A stretch of 64,000 nt of DNA from Cryptomeria japonica (taxonomy: Eukaryota > Streptophyta > Pinopsida > Cupressales > Cupressaceae): contig NC_081415.1 in NCBI RefSeq assembly GCF_030272615.1, positions 263,674,925 to 263,738,924 of the forward strand, read 5' to 3'. Below the pieces are notes generated by a model. That model saw only the letters and a program-made list of their open reading frames with translations. It searched no databases and was not told the DNA's origin. Positions 10,424 to 22,990 of the stretch are shown here, piece after piece. The first letter of the stretch is position 1. Each line of letters starts with the position of its first letter. A program made the position numbers and the translations under genes.

Positions 10424-12073
10424 TGTGCAGGGGCAAAAGTGAGACAAAGTATGGAAACCCTAATCCCAATCTCATACACACTCATGGAATATGAAAGAGC
10501 CTAGGGAGGTAACATGCGTTGGCTACTTCTTATAGGAAAGAGAGAGTTATGGATTAACTCTTAGGTTTTCTATTCCTTTGTTGTAAATGAGAGAGAGGAA
10601 TGTTGCAAAATGTAGTCTAACCTAGAAAGCAAGTAAGCAAACAAATCCTAATCCGAGAATGCATATCAAAGAATAATTGATACACTGCTGAAAAGTACAA
10701 ATTAGAAGGAAAAATCAAAGGTGCACCTGTCTGTCAAATCTGATCAGAAATGTCCAAGACTAGGGTGCCATGCCACTGTCTTGATTCTGCAATTTTGGAC
10801 TTGCAACTGAAGAGAGGGATTATGTGCTCTGTGAATTGTTGTTCTACCAAGTCGTGCTGATAGAGGGAAGGACTAGGGTGCCACACCCCTATCTTGGGTA
10901 GGACCAGTGCACCACGCCCCTATCCTTGACAGGTTTTCTACACTTCTAATGTTTTTGAGTGATGTGGATGCATGTTCCAAATCTATACCTACTTCTGGAT
11001 TCTTGTTTTTGTACCTGCAAGCTGAAAGGGAAAGGTTTGGGGTGGCTATGTAGGGTTTTGTCATAGTCAAACCCTCGTGTTGGTGATTCCCACCTCCATG
11101 AATAGCTAATAATTTATAGAAAATATTTGTGCAAGAACCTTGTGTATATGCAAGATCCTAAGAATGATAGTAAGCAACCTAGAGCAACCCTAAAGAGTAA
11201 ACCCTAATTGCTTATAATTGACAAAGTAAATGCTCTAAATCCATCATGCAAAGTGATCTAAAGCATGAATATGAATGAAAATGAATCTTATGCAAAGATT
11301 TGAAAACAACATGAAACCATACCCAACCCTAAGGGAGAGGTACAAGCCAATCATCAACCGATGATCTCCTATTGTTCTTCTACATCTTCAAAAGCCCTAA
11401 TTGATAAAATGATGCTTAATGAATGTTTAATTTTGTTGAATACTTCAAAGATATACTCTTTTGTTGTAAAGAAGACTCTAATACTCCAAAAACCTTTTCT
11501 TAGATTCTTAGAAAGAAGACCCCTTCAAATGAAGAAAGAGAGCTCTTAAGTATGAAACCCTAGATCTTGATTCCATGTTTAGGCCAACCTAGGATTTGAA
11601 TTTCCCATTGATATTTTGGGGTTAAGCATTATTATATCAAAGGATTGTGCTCCCAAAATTTTGGGGAAAAAGTCGCGGACCATGTGCATTCGTGCCACAG
11701 TCCAACCAGCTTTTCACCAAATTTTTGGAGCCATTAGATATGATGATATTAGAGCACATCCCAAAGTTACAGTTGATTTTGAGATGTTTTGACATGTGAA
11801 ATCGGGCCTAAACGGTCAAAATAAGACATAATTAGGGCTTATGATTAAATGATTCATTGGAGGAATAATATATGAAAAGGGGACACTTAGGGTAAAGGGC
11901 CCAACTTTGTAATGTGCAAAGTGATGAGACAAAACCTTAGATTTAATTAAATTAATTAATTAAATTCTTAAAGGGGAATGAGAAATGCAATATGCAAGAC
12001 ACACTAAGGTAGGTGCTAGCCTAAGTGTTAAATTGTACCTACCTAGAAAGTGTGTACAATTTACGACACTACA
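10424..12073 (-). repeat. 5' LTR of element A (1,650 bp)
   Basis: On the minus strand it starts TGTAGTGTCGTAAATTGTAC and ends TGCACA, giving the standard TG...CA form. It is collinear with 18153-19794 and 42464-44142, for example in the GAGCCTAGGGAGGTAA block and the AAAGGGCCCAACTTT block. It sits immediately upstream of the PBS and gag-like ORF, so it is the 5' LTR. No target duplication partner is available because the other end of the element is missing. Confidence 0.8.
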
Positions 12074-12082
12074 AGACCACAA

Positions 12083-14768
12083 TGAACAATCAATCAAATG
12101 ATGAGCATACACCAACTCAATTTGATGTGATGAATAAACCTAATGCACCAATGTTAATACCTCCTATAATTATTCGTAGGAAACCAAATTATCTAATTGA
12201 CATCGATGAGAATATTTTGAAGCCAATGCCCGATAAAATAAATGAACAAACTTATAGAAGAATGGTTAAAATAATGTGGAAACACTATTTTGAAAACATA
12301 AATCAAAATGGAAGATGCCAATTAATTGTTGAAATGCTTAAAAATTTGAATCTTAGAGAGACAGTGAAAATTGTAGGCCTAAGATCATCAAAAAGTAATA
12401 GTGAAAGAACTATTGTGAGAAATATATTTGATGCATATCAAGCTATTGGTTCAAAATTGCGTACTAAAGATTCTAATGTTACATGATGTGTTATTACATC
12501 AACCATAATGAGAAAGAAAATAAAAAAAGATCGTTTGATAAGCAAAAAAAGTAAGTCATTAAACATAAGAAGAACAACATTACGTAAAGCATTAGAGAAG
12601 TGGGAGAAAATAGAGGATCCTAACAATAATTCTCTTTGGGAATTCTCGGGTAGACTAACATGCAAAGACATGGTTGTTGTTGATGCACTAAGAATGTTAA
12701 TTGAAATTCTTTGGCATGACAATGCAAGGGTTTCACCCAACCAAAGAGATTTTGTTAGAAGGCGAATTGGATCTAGAAATCATGGGCCATATGCCAAACA
12801 CTATTTGGATATGACTCAAACAAAATTTTATGAAAGATTCCTTCAAAAGTTTCCTCAAATAAGAATTAGTCAAATATTTTTTGAAATGGAAAAACATTTT
12901 TATGTTAAGATTAATCATGTAAGCACCATGTGTTGTTGTAGGATGCATATTGAATTTTCTATGTACTATAAAATTATCGTCATATACGTTATACTTTGCA
13001 TTCTAATGATGTTTTACAGGAATGTAATATACAAGCACCTCCTAAGTCACCAAGAGAGTTTATTTCAAGTGTGCTATGTGAAAGACATGATGGTTGCATT
13101 TATTATAAGATAGTATCTGAAAGGTTCTTGTGCTACATGCGTTGATTTGTAACATTTACCAAGATGGGTACATTTGGAGAGTACACATGAAATTGGTAAG
13201 AAACTAGTTTCTTTTGGAAAATACAAGACAGTCACATATGGGGTTAAATATGGAAAAGAATTGAAGAGATGTGAGTTAGTGAAAAATGATATATGTGTAG
13301 CTTAATTTATGAAAATGTTTCAAGAGAAACTGGTTTATGAGTACATAATGCATACACATAGAGCTTGGTGGTTAGATGAGAAATTCAAGTTATGTAAGGA
13401 CACATTTACTCTTGGCACCATTGTCTCTATTGTTAATTTTGCTAAAATTTATACACTACAACCTCAAAATGAAGTGCAATCCATGTATTACCATTCTACA
13501 CAAGTTTCTATTTTTGTACACATAGCATTGATGCATGTAGATGATAGCACAAAGGAGGATAGAAAGGTTGTACGAGAGTATCACTTCTACATAAGTGATG
13601 ATCATACTAATTCATCAGGGTTTGTGCAAGGATGCTTTAAAGTTTTCCATGATAATTTAAGGGAAAGAAACATACAATACAACCAACACATAATATGGTC
13701 AGATAATTGCACCCCACAATTCAAGAATGCAAGGATGCTCTATTAGTTGACTAGAATGCATGTGACAAGCGGTGTACAATATTTTTGGAATTTCACTGAG
13801 GATGGACATGGAAAGGGGGAGCACGATGGTGCAAGAGCATTCGTAAAAAGAGCAATAGCAATAGAAGAATTAAAGTACGAAGGTGGTGCTGAGTTGATAG
13901 ATGCAACATAAATTATGCGATGGTGTAACTCTACAATGGGACCAGGTAATGTAGGCACATCAATGGTTCATAGATATTTTTGGTTGGTCAGTGAATCTAA
14001 CATTGAAAAATATCAAGATTGTTATATAGTTGCAGGATAGAGTGACATGCACTCATTTACAAGTTCAAATCCAAGTTTACTAGTAATTTATACTAGACAG
14101 ATTGTATGTTTTTGTTCTTCATGTATGTAATTTTTGTAGGAAGAATGTGAATCACAAGATTGGGTTGACAAATGGTCTTGTAGACCGTTGGTTCCAATTA
14201 ATACAATCAAGTTCCCAAAGCACTGCAATTGAACCAGATGGAAGCATCAGTGGATTTTGAGCATGTATTCGACGTAGTGGAACCAGGTGATTTTTTTGGT
14301 TAATTTTTTGCATGAATTTTTTTGGCTCATTTTGTTACATCACACATTATTTTTGGTATTAATTATAATTCTATAAAGTGCAGGTCATGTGTACATAGTT
14401 GTTACAGAAGGGAACAATGAAGAATGAACAAATTACTTTTTGTGTTGTTGTATCGAGCTTAAAAGAAAATTGATGACAACAATCATTTGCAGAGAGGGTA
14501 TTGACTACCCAATAGGGTCGGTTGTTGTAACAAGCACATGGTTTAGGAGATACCCTATCAATAATTTAAATGGTTGGTTGTTCGAGGACTTTGAAACACA
14601 CATACATATTCTTCATTTCTCCAACCTTGTTGTTGCAACAAATATTAAATTGATTAAGCAGAATGCTAGACCTCATAACAAGAATTTATGGAAAGTTCGT
14701 GAATCCAACCATGAGTCAATACTCGGCACAATACGAGTTAGAGACGATCCAGAAGGCTCACTTGATTG
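12083..14768 (+). pseudogene. Decayed transposase-like gene with introns
   Basis: A plus-strand protein can be followed across frames: MNNQSNDEHTPTQFDVMNKP (12083), WEFSGRLTCKDMVVVDALRM, IGSRNHGPYAKHYLDMTQTKF, then IIWSDNCTPQFKNARMLY (13680-13745), YFWNFTEDGHGKGEHDGARA (13780-13840), and a C-terminal part with YPIGSVVVTSTWFRRY and GTIRVRDDPEGSLD (14440-14768). The SDNC...QFKN and HGKGEHDG motifs resemble the catalytic core of an RNase H-fold transposase family that I cannot name with certainty. A plausible intron runs from CAT|GTAAGC (12918) to TTTACAG|GAATG (13019), after which the frame stays open. Stops near 12486, 13305, 13746, 13910 and 14040 make it inactive. It could also be a domesticated relative. 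Confidence 0.55.
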
Positions 14769-14878
14769 ATTTTGGGTCATCTATAAGTGTTCAATTATTG
14801 GAGCATTACATTGGTTCAGGGTAGAATGATTTTAAGAATTTTGTATATATCGTCGGGGAATTGTTCTATATTCATTTT

Positions 14879-15128
14879 TTGTATATATAAATTCCCATGA
14901 ACTAATTTGTTCATATTTAGAGGAAAATTTTTGTATATTTAAATGGTCATGAGTTAATTTGTACATATTTAAATGTCAAATATTGTATATTTAGATGGCC
15001 ATAAGTTGGATTTTGCATATTTAAATGCCAAATTATATATAAATTCCCATGAGCTGATTTATAAATAATTTTTTTCTATATTTAAATAGCCAAGAGCTGA
15101 TTTGTCCGTTTTTAGAGGTAATTTTTTG
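14879..15128. repeat. AT-rich ~52-bp tandem repeat, about five diverged units
   Basis: Each unit has a GTATATTTAAATGG core, a CATGAGCTGATTTGT segment and a CATATTTA segment. Copies differ by substitutions and one is shortened. It follows the transposase-like gene directly and contains no gene. Confidence 0.7.
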
Positions 15129-15307
15129 AATATGTGTCATTTTTTGTATTTTCAAATTTTTGTAAATGTAAATTTGTGCATAAATAGAATTTTGTGATGC
15201 ATTTTGTATTTTTTATTATGCTTGACATTTTGTATGATTATTTATGAGTACATGACCTAATTTATGACTAGTTATGAGTACATGTGTATGACTACCGTAT
15301 GTCTGTA

Positions 15308-16866
15308 GATGTTCGAGTGAGATGAGAGGTACAACAGGAGCATGCCTATCATAAACCTGCCCACTTGGATGTGCTTGTGCTACTAGTTTGTTCCCATGAC
15401 GAATGGAATCAAATTTAGCCTATCTTGCAACCTTGCATTGCATGCATTTGAAGATTTTCTCATGAGTCTTGAATAAATAAGATAGGTAATTTTAGATGGG
15501 CCTCACATGACCCTATAGGTTCAAACAGACCAATTGTATGTGTCCTGGATTGCGAGAAACAGTTCGTCAAAGTTTGATAATTTTTTGGACATAGGGCACT
15601 TGAGAGATCACGTCGGTAGGGTATGGCTCTGGATGTTCAAGTGATTTGGGAGGCACAACATGAGCATACCTACTGTAAACCTTCCCACCCGATTGCACTT
15701 GTGCTATTGCTCATGCCCATGACAAATGAAATCAAATTTTGCCTATCTTGCAACCTTGCAGTGCATGCATTTGATGATTTTTGCACCAACTAAAAAAATG
15801 CTACCATGTGAAAATAGCACCGAATCTTCAAGAGTCGAGATAGGTTGTTGTAGATAGGCCTCACATGACCCTATAGGTTCAAATGGATAAATCGTATGCA
15901 TCCTGGATTGTGAGAAATAATTCATCGAAGTTTGACATTTTTTGGACTTAGGGTACTTGAGAGATCGGGCTGGTAGGGTATGGCTCTGGATGTTCCAGCG
16001 AGATGGGAAGCACAACAGGAGCATTCCTACCATAAACCTACCCACCTAGCTATTCCCATTCTATTGGTTGGTGCCCACAATGGACGCAATCAAATTTGGC
16101 CTATCTTACAACCTTGCATTGCATGCATCTGATGATTTTCGCACCAACTAAAAAATGCTACCATGTGAAAATAGCTCAATGTCTTCAAAATCAAGATAGG
16201 TCATTTTAGATGGGTCTCACATGACCCTATAGGTTCAAACAGATCAATCATATACATCCTAGATTATGAGAAATAGTTCATCAATGTTCGACAAGTTTTT
16301 TGACTTAGGGCACTTGAGAGATCGCATCGGTACGGTATGGCTCTAGATGTTCGAGCGAGCTAGGAGGCACAACAAGAGCATTCCTACCATAAAAAATGCC
16401 CACCTAGAGGCACTCATGTTGTTGGTTCATGTCCACGACCAATGGAATCAAATTTAGCCTATCTTGCAACCTTGCATTGCATACATCTGACGTTTTTTGT
16501 ACCAACTGAAAAAATGCTACCATGTGAAAATGACTCTGAGTCTTCAAAAACTGAGATAGGTCATTGTAGAAAGGCCTCACATGACCCTATAGGTTCAAAC
16601 AAATCAATCGTATGTGTCATGGATTGTGAGAAACTATCAGTAAAATTTTGATAATTTTTTGGACTTAGGGGAACTTGAGAGATTGCACTGATAGAGTATG
16701 GTTCTAGCTGTTCCAATGAGCTGGGAGGCCCAACAAGATAATTCCTACCATAAAGCTACCCATGTGGATGTCCTCATGCTTCTGGTTTTTACCCATGTGG
16801 ATGTGCTTATACTACTGGTTCATGCCCACAATGAATGGAATCAAATTTAGCCTATCTTGCAACCTT
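15308..16866. repeat. ~357-bp satellite array, four full and one partial unit
   Basis: The landmark GATGTTC (GCTGTTC in the last unit) occurs at 15308, 15632, 15989, 16346 and 16707, giving spacings of 324, 357, 357 and 361. The first unit is short because it lacks the ACCAACTAAAAAAATGCTACC segment. Each unit carries CCTCACATGACCCTATAGG and CTATCTTGCAACCTTG. The last one breaks off near 16866 and includes a small internal duplication. No coding sense was seen. Confidence 0.85.
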
Positions 16867-18152
16867 GGCAACAATTGAGCAACTTTGACAACAACTGAGC
16901 AACTTTTACATCTTTTATCCAAATGACCCCAAACTTTCACAAATGACTCCAAATGATCATTAATGGTCCCAAATGACCTTATTTAGATGAAACAACACAA
17001 AACAAGACAAAACCCCAAATTTGACCATTGTGAGCATGAGGGTTCTCCCGCACCACTCACATTGACAGATATAAAGGAAAGGAATAAAAAACATCTAGTG
17101 AACATTACCATGGATCAAATGTGATCATTACCATTGAATTTCATTGTGATTGAGGTAAGAATTTTTGTAAGGGCAATTCAATATTTTAGAAAGCTTATCA
17201 AATCACCTTATTTCATTGTAACCCATGATTGTAGAAAATATATTTATGTTGTTTACATTCATATTGTTGATTACATAGGCAAATATTCATTTAACTTTAT
17301 AAAAGGGTAGTCACCAAATACACTGAATAGTTGTCTAAGTCCAATATCAAAGATTAGCCAAGTCTATAGAGTAGTTGAGATCAAAATTTATCAAACAAGG
17401 ATCCAACTATTGTTAGGAATTTAGTAAAAGTGGAAGCTATTTTGAAGTGATCCAAGACTTTCATTGTGATTGAGACATGGAGTTTTCTCGGGGTAGTTCA
17501 ATATTTGAAAAAGCTTATCAAACCATATTTCACATTTGCAATGCTTCATATTCTGTGATGGAAATTGTTAAGTATTTTATATGGGGTAGAATTCAACAAA
17601 AGGCATTTGTTTAGCTGAAGTAATTGATTAGCAAGACACTGGTTTTGGCAATACCTAGCTTGCAAATACTATTTTAGGTAGAGACAAATTTTAATGATTG
17701 TGTGTTGGAGGCTCTTTTATTACAATTTTGTAAGCTTGTTTGTTGTCATTCAGACTTATTTTGTTGAGCGCTCTAGATATATTGCTCACATAATGAATTG
17801 TATGTCTTTATTTGAGCAAAAAATTAATTGTATCAATTATAAATCAATATTTATATATATCAAAATGCATGATAATGAACACAATGAACAAATTGTGTAT
17901 GTGCCAAATATCAATATCAATATCAACAAAATGCACAATAATGAACACAATGCATATTTATTGGATCGAATATCAACATTTATATATATCAAAATCCACA
18001 ATAATTGTGTATGTATACAAAAATGGCATATATGCCAAGTTAATAAAAGTTTTACAAAAATATGGCATATGCCATGTTCATATCGATATACAATAAAAAT
18101 GTAGACTATATCTAGATGTATTGGTCCTTCGATGATCACAACTAATACTATG
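16867..18152. other. Region without recognisable genes
   Basis: AT-rich. Two related segments, TTTCATTGTGATTGAG...TTCAATATTT...AAAGCTTATCAAA, occur at about 17140-17205 and 17458-17525. ATATCAATATC and AATGAACACAATG motifs repeat at 17840-18010. Open frames here are short and look accidental. Confidence 0.5.
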
Positions 18153-19794
18153 TGTGTAGAGGAAAAATTGAGACTATGTAAGAAAACCCTAATGCCACTC
18201 TCATGTACACACAAAGAGCCTAGGGAGGTAATGCACTTTGGCTACTTCTAAATAGAGAGCCAAGGATTACCTCTTAGGGTTTATATTCCCTTGTTGTAAA
18301 TGAGAGATAGGAGAAATGTGAAGTGCATATTTGAATGATTTAACCTAAAATGAAAGTACACACAAGCAACCCTAATATATAAATGTTGAACTGAGAATAA
18401 CTAATATATTGTTGAAAAGTATAGATTAGGAGACAAATTCAGAGGTGCACCTATGCCACAAATATGAGCCAAAATGTCTAGGATAGGAGTGCTAGGCCCC
18501 TGTACTGATTTTATAGACTAGAAGTTGTAACTGACAGACTAGGATCTAAAGACTGCAAACTATTGTTCTACCAAAATGTACCCAAATATAGGAGGACCAT
18601 GGCACCATGCCCTTGTCCCAGGGGTTTCTGGTGAGATTTGGTCCCTGGAACTGTGTATGTGTGTGTTGTGGGTCATGAAATTTGTAGCAATGATTAGATC
18701 CTGAATCTATACCTGTAGCTAAAAATAGGGTTTTGAGTGGCTATATAGGGTTTGTCCTCATTCAAACCCCTATTTCGGTGATTTCCACCTCAACAAATAG
18801 CCGATTTGTATAGTAAAATAGTGTGTGCAAGATTCTTGTGTGTGTGCAAGACCTTAAGATGAATGTAAACAATCTTGAGCAACCTTAAAGAGTAAACCCT
18901 AAATGCTTGTAATTGATAAAGTAAATGCTCTAAATCAATGATGCAAAGTGATCTAAAGCATGAATGTAAAAAAAAATTGATGTAATGAGCCTCATACAAA
19001 GACATGGAAACAACATGGAACCATACCCAACCCCAAGGGAGAGGTACAAGCCAATCTTCAGTCGATCATCTCCTATTGCTTTCCTACATCTTCAAAAGCC
19101 CCCAATTGATGAAAGAATGCTTGATGAATGCTTAATGGGTTTTGTTGAATGTTGTTGAAACATCCAAAAGATCTGCTCCTTTGCAACATAAAAGACCCCT
19201 TGTGATTGCTCCAAAAATCTTTTTCCTAGATCAGATTCCTTAACCTTTCAAATGAAGAAAGAAGAGCTCTTATGTATGAAACCTTAGATCTTAATTTTAC
19301 CTTTAGGCCGACCTAGGATTTGAATTTCCCGCCAATTTCTTGGGATTAAGCATTATAATATCATAGAACTATGCTCCTAAAAATTTGAGAAAATTGTCGG
19401 GGACCAAGTGCAACTTGCACCCAGTCCTACCAACTTTTCACAAAATTTTTAGGTTCATTAGCTATGATGATATTAGATTGAATCCCAAAGTTACAGTTGA
19501 TTTCAAGATGTTTTGATATGTGAAATCGGGCCTTAAAGGTCAAAATAGGACATAATTAGGGTTTATGATTTAATGATTTATTGAAGGAATAAAATGAAAA
19601 GCAGCACACTTAGGGTAAAGGGCCCAACTTTATAATGTGTGAAGTGATGAAATATGGATTTAGATTTAATCAAATTAATTAATTAAATGATAAAGGAGAT
19701 TTGAAATTTAGGATGAAAAATACACCAAGGTGAGTGCTAAACCAAGTGTGGAATTGTACCACCCTAGAAAGGGTGTACACTTTATGATGCTATA
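18153..19794 (-). repeat. 3' LTR of element BC (about 1.64 kb)
   Basis: Collinear with the other two family LTRs. The minus strand starts TATAGCATCATAAAG (the expected TGTAG is mutated) and ends CTACACA. It is next to a polypurine tract and to the PMD gene, so it is the 3' LTR. It lacks a ~30-base segment (GGTAGGACCAAGGTGCC...) present near 42951 in the 5' LTR. Confidence 0.8.
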
Positions 19795-19809
19795 TTTAGG
19801 CCCCACTTT
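19795..19809 (-). promoter_or_regulatory. Polypurine tract of element BC
   Basis: The minus strand reads AAAGTGGGGCCTAAA directly before the 3' LTR. This is the expected position and purine bias for plus-strand DNA priming; the CCT interrupts the run. Confidence 0.6.
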
Positions 19810-20560
19810 AGTGGTCATATGATACTATGTGCATATGCAAGATAAAGTACATAAAAGTAAACGTTATTTGAAAAAGGATAGTCCATAAGTCATCAAATGA
19901 AGCCCCCAGTGGTATCTACAGTACACAATTAGGAACCGCACCCTACAAAACCACATGTTAGATCACAAAATCACCTAATGCTTACTAAGGAAGGTGATGA
20001 AATTTGCAGGTAGCTATATGCCCCCTTGTTTCAGCTTGCTTATTAGTGAGGTGAAATAGGGTATCATGTTTACCACAGGGAATTGTGATGAAAACCTTGA
20101 TGAAACATATTCACAACAAGGCTCGACCAAATATCAAAGCACTTTATGGAATAAGTGTGGAGAAAGAGAACAAATTCACAATCTCGACACCACTGACAAC
20201 ATAAAAATTAGAACTCCCTAGCTCAAGTTATGATAGATTAAGTGAAAAGAGAAAAATTAGGGTTTTTAACTTAAAAATCATAAAAAATGAAAAAGTGCAT
20301 ACCTCATAAATATGAAAGTGACACTTTCATTTTTCACTAATTTACTTTTGGCACTATTCACTACAGAGGAGCCCACACACCAGCCATCATGCCTCGACGT
20401 TGACCTAAGCGACCCACACAAATGGAGATCTTGAGATAGGTCATGTTGACTGGTAGATCGCTCGACGAGGTGAGTTGACCTTCTGTTGACTTTTCTTGAT
20501 TGTGTTGGTTTTTGTGTCGATGATGTCAGCATCAAGATCATGCAAATGCCCCCCTATCTA
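19810..20560. other. Untranslated region between PPT and PMD gene in element BC
   Basis: No coding features. On the plus strand it would be the upstream region of the PMD gene, but I see no convincing promoter element. Confidence 0.5.
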
Positions 20561-20709
20561 GGCACCATGGTCTCTTAGAGTTCCCTGGTCCTCCCTGGGT
20601 GCCCTAGTCCCACAAGGACGCCCTGGGCCTACCAGGGTGCTCTGGTCCCACCTAGGCACCCCAATCCTCCCAGGGTGCTCTAGTCCTAGAGGGGTGCCCT
20701 GGTCCCTGA
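20561..20709. repeat. GC-rich ~16-bp minisatellite upstream of the PMD gene
   Basis: About nine units of the form GTGCTCTGGTCCCACC with substitutions (GTGCCCTAGTCCCACA, GCACCCCAATCCTCCC and so on). It is strikingly richer in GC than its surroundings. Element A is truncated and cannot show whether the array is family-wide. Confidence 0.75.
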
Positions 20710-20808
20710 TTGGAGTGATTGAGGGTTGCATGGGATCAGGCATCTAATGTGTAAAATAGATGCATTGATTTTTTTTATTAGATGATGATGATCAATGAGT
20801 GATTACTG

Positions 20809-22990
20809 ATGATTGGATTGTTTCATTTTGTAGGTTCTTCCCAATATATGAGAGCATGCTATCGGCCATACCTTTCGAAGCCTCTAGAGTCAGATTTTGA
20901 GGCTTACACTAGAGGAAAGAGAGTTGCTACATTACGTAGGTCTACGGTATATGATGACCATGCCCACCATCAAGTTCCACCTTGCGATGATGATGGTCTT
21001 GATGGAGAGATGGGATGTAGATACCTCCACCTTTCTCTTACCTATGGGAGAGATGATGGTCACTCTAGAGGACGTGTACCGGATACTCTATCTGCCTATT
21101 AGAGGAGAGACGGTGAGGTATTGAGTTGATCACAATGATATCAACTATAGGAGGGAGTAGATATACTGCATTGGCAAAGAGATGCCTAGTGAGAGGAAAG
21201 GTCACATTATGATCAGTTGGCGTTTACATCTTATCGGTGAGGTACCACTAGTGAGATGGTTGATGATTGCTACCATTGCATTAGTCATGTGCCCCAATGG
21301 GAGTGACACATATATGCACATAGGTCTCACTTATATGGTGAGATCTACGCAGAGACATCATAGGGTATTCTCCTAGGGGTGGAGCATGTTATCCCACCTC
21401 TATCATGACTTAAGTGAGTACATTTTTGGACCGGGATGCAACTTGATGACCTGCACACTATTAGAGATTTGGATACTTGAGAACATCACATGCACTAGAC
21501 CTGTTGGGGTTCCCATTGATTTGGTTCTAGAGCAGCCTAGGGTGTTTGTATATCCTCTTACCCATGAGTGGTGGTTCAGAGACTTGATGCATTGGAGGTT
21601 GACTCTTGACAGATTGATAGCAGAGGTCATCAGAGGGAGAACCTACCACAAGATGTACATGTGGGAAGGTATACATAGGCAGTTGTATTGCATGTAGAGG
21701 ATCCATCTTTTGGAGGGATAGTATAGCCGCATTGTATTCCCATTCTACTTTGACCGAGTCCGATGACTGTTTGGGTTTGAGAAATGTATCCATACAAATG
21801 TGTCTATCTACATTCGACACTCATGTATGACCCCTAGGACAAGAGAATTTCTAATACCTACCAGTGATGAGATTGATATCATAGATTCAAATGGGTCTGA
21901 TTGAGATATCACGACTGACTATAGAGATGATGTAGGTGCACACCAGCGGTACATCACATGGTGGGGTAGGACATACCCTAGAGCTATCTTTTTGGCAGAC
22001 TTCCCTAGAGGGAACCCCAGACCATGGAGACATGCGGATGACAAGGAGGACCCTAATACATCTGTGGACCTTGATGAGGAGGACACATATGATTAGGCTG
22101 ATGATGTAGGAAAGTAGGAGTTTGGTGGTGATGGAGATGATCCTGATGTAGGAGAGCCATATCTGGATGGCGATGATGAGGGGGATGGAGAGGATGAGGA
22201 TGAGGATGAGTAGGATGAGGATGAGGAGGGTGAGGAGGTTGAGGAGGTTGAGGAGGATGAGTCAGATGTAGTTCCACATCACGCCAGGGATGACACCATA
22301 GCCTTAGATCCACAGATCATTCCATCGTGAGGGGACAAGGACCTTATAAGGGGTCCTGATTCCAATCCCCATCATCTCATGCCCACTGTACAGATACATT
22401 ATGAGCATGGAGAGCCTAGCGGGTCCCAGTCACATGAGGTCTCTTTCCATGAGCCCTATTGGTGGGAGGGAGATCTAGCTAACGTGTTTTATGATTGTTC
22501 AATTTATCCATCTTAATTACTTAGATGTGATGATATAGAATGTTACTGATGAAAACCTCTTTCTATCTCTGCAATTGGCATTTAGGAGTGGCGCTCCCTT
22601 ATCCAGAATGCAGTGATAGACATAATCACTACCGCACACATTACTACCTCCTTGGAAATAGTGCGTAGACCTTAGACGAGTGTTGAGTGGCATGAGGATC
22701 GATTCACCCCCTTCTAAGTGGAGTTAGAGGTCTAGCGAGAGAGGGAGATTACTTTGTTAGAGAGACTGCAACAGATAGAGCGTGATCTAGCGGCAGCTCA
22801 GGCAAAGGCAACTACATATCGCGGGATCATGATGGATAGGGAGTGTAGGAGCTCTTCGCAGAGTCACTAACATTCCACATCATGATACACACCCATTTGT
22901 CCACCCCCACAACCAAATCAAGAGGGGATGTCCAGTCACCACCCTCCAACTGTTAGTCATAGGGATAGGAGATGACTATGTTGTAGTATG
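20809..22990 (+). pseudogene. Plant mobile domain (PMD) gene carried antisense in element BC
   Basis: The frame at 20897-21124 holds ERWDVDTSTFLLPMGEMMVT followed by LEDVYRILYLPIRGE, the conserved core of the PMD family (also annotated as aminotransferase-like, plant mobile domain). A second frame (21386-21697) has EWWFRDLMHWRLTLDRL, typical of the later PMD region. A Gly/Asp/Glu-rich acidic tail (22060-22265) and a Gln/Glu-rich coiled coil (22740-22830) follow. An intron is likely from about 22480 (donor now mutated, intact in element A at 3893) to TTTAG|GAGTGG at 22584. Many stops show decay. PMD ORFs in antisense near the 3' LTR are known from some Tat-lineage elements. Confidence 0.75.

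Larger units (their letters stand above)
3367..12073 (-). mobile_element. Element A: Tat-like Ty3/gypsy retrotransposon with antisense PMD gene, lacking its 3' LTR
   Basis: Minus-strand order is 5' LTR (12073-10424), PBS, short gag-like ORF, protease, G-patch, RT, RNase H regions, integrase, an (AG)n tract and then a plus-strand PMD gene. The archaeal-type RNase H before the integrase, together with the RT/RNase H style, points to the Tat lineage. Element BC (18153-44142) has the same order and sequence, so this is one family. Compared with BC, A lacks about 250 bases of the first RNase H near 6785-6800. The left side stops inside the PMD gene at about 3366, and no 3' LTR or target duplication can be assigned. 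Stops and frameshifts throughout make it inactive, although RT keeps its YVDD motif. Confidence 0.85.

Noticed and set aside
15308-16866. CRISPR-like array of direct repeats
   Set aside because: Units are about 357 bases and homologous throughout, with no repeat-spacer alternation; this is plant satellite DNA.
20558-20743. Minus-strand 61-codon frame with PRWDQ/GPGRP repeats
   Set aside because: Translation of the GC-rich minisatellite, not a gene.
22053-22313. Minus-strand His/Pro-rich frame
   Set aside because: Reverse reading of the Asp/Glu codon repeat of the PMD gene; low-complexity artefact.
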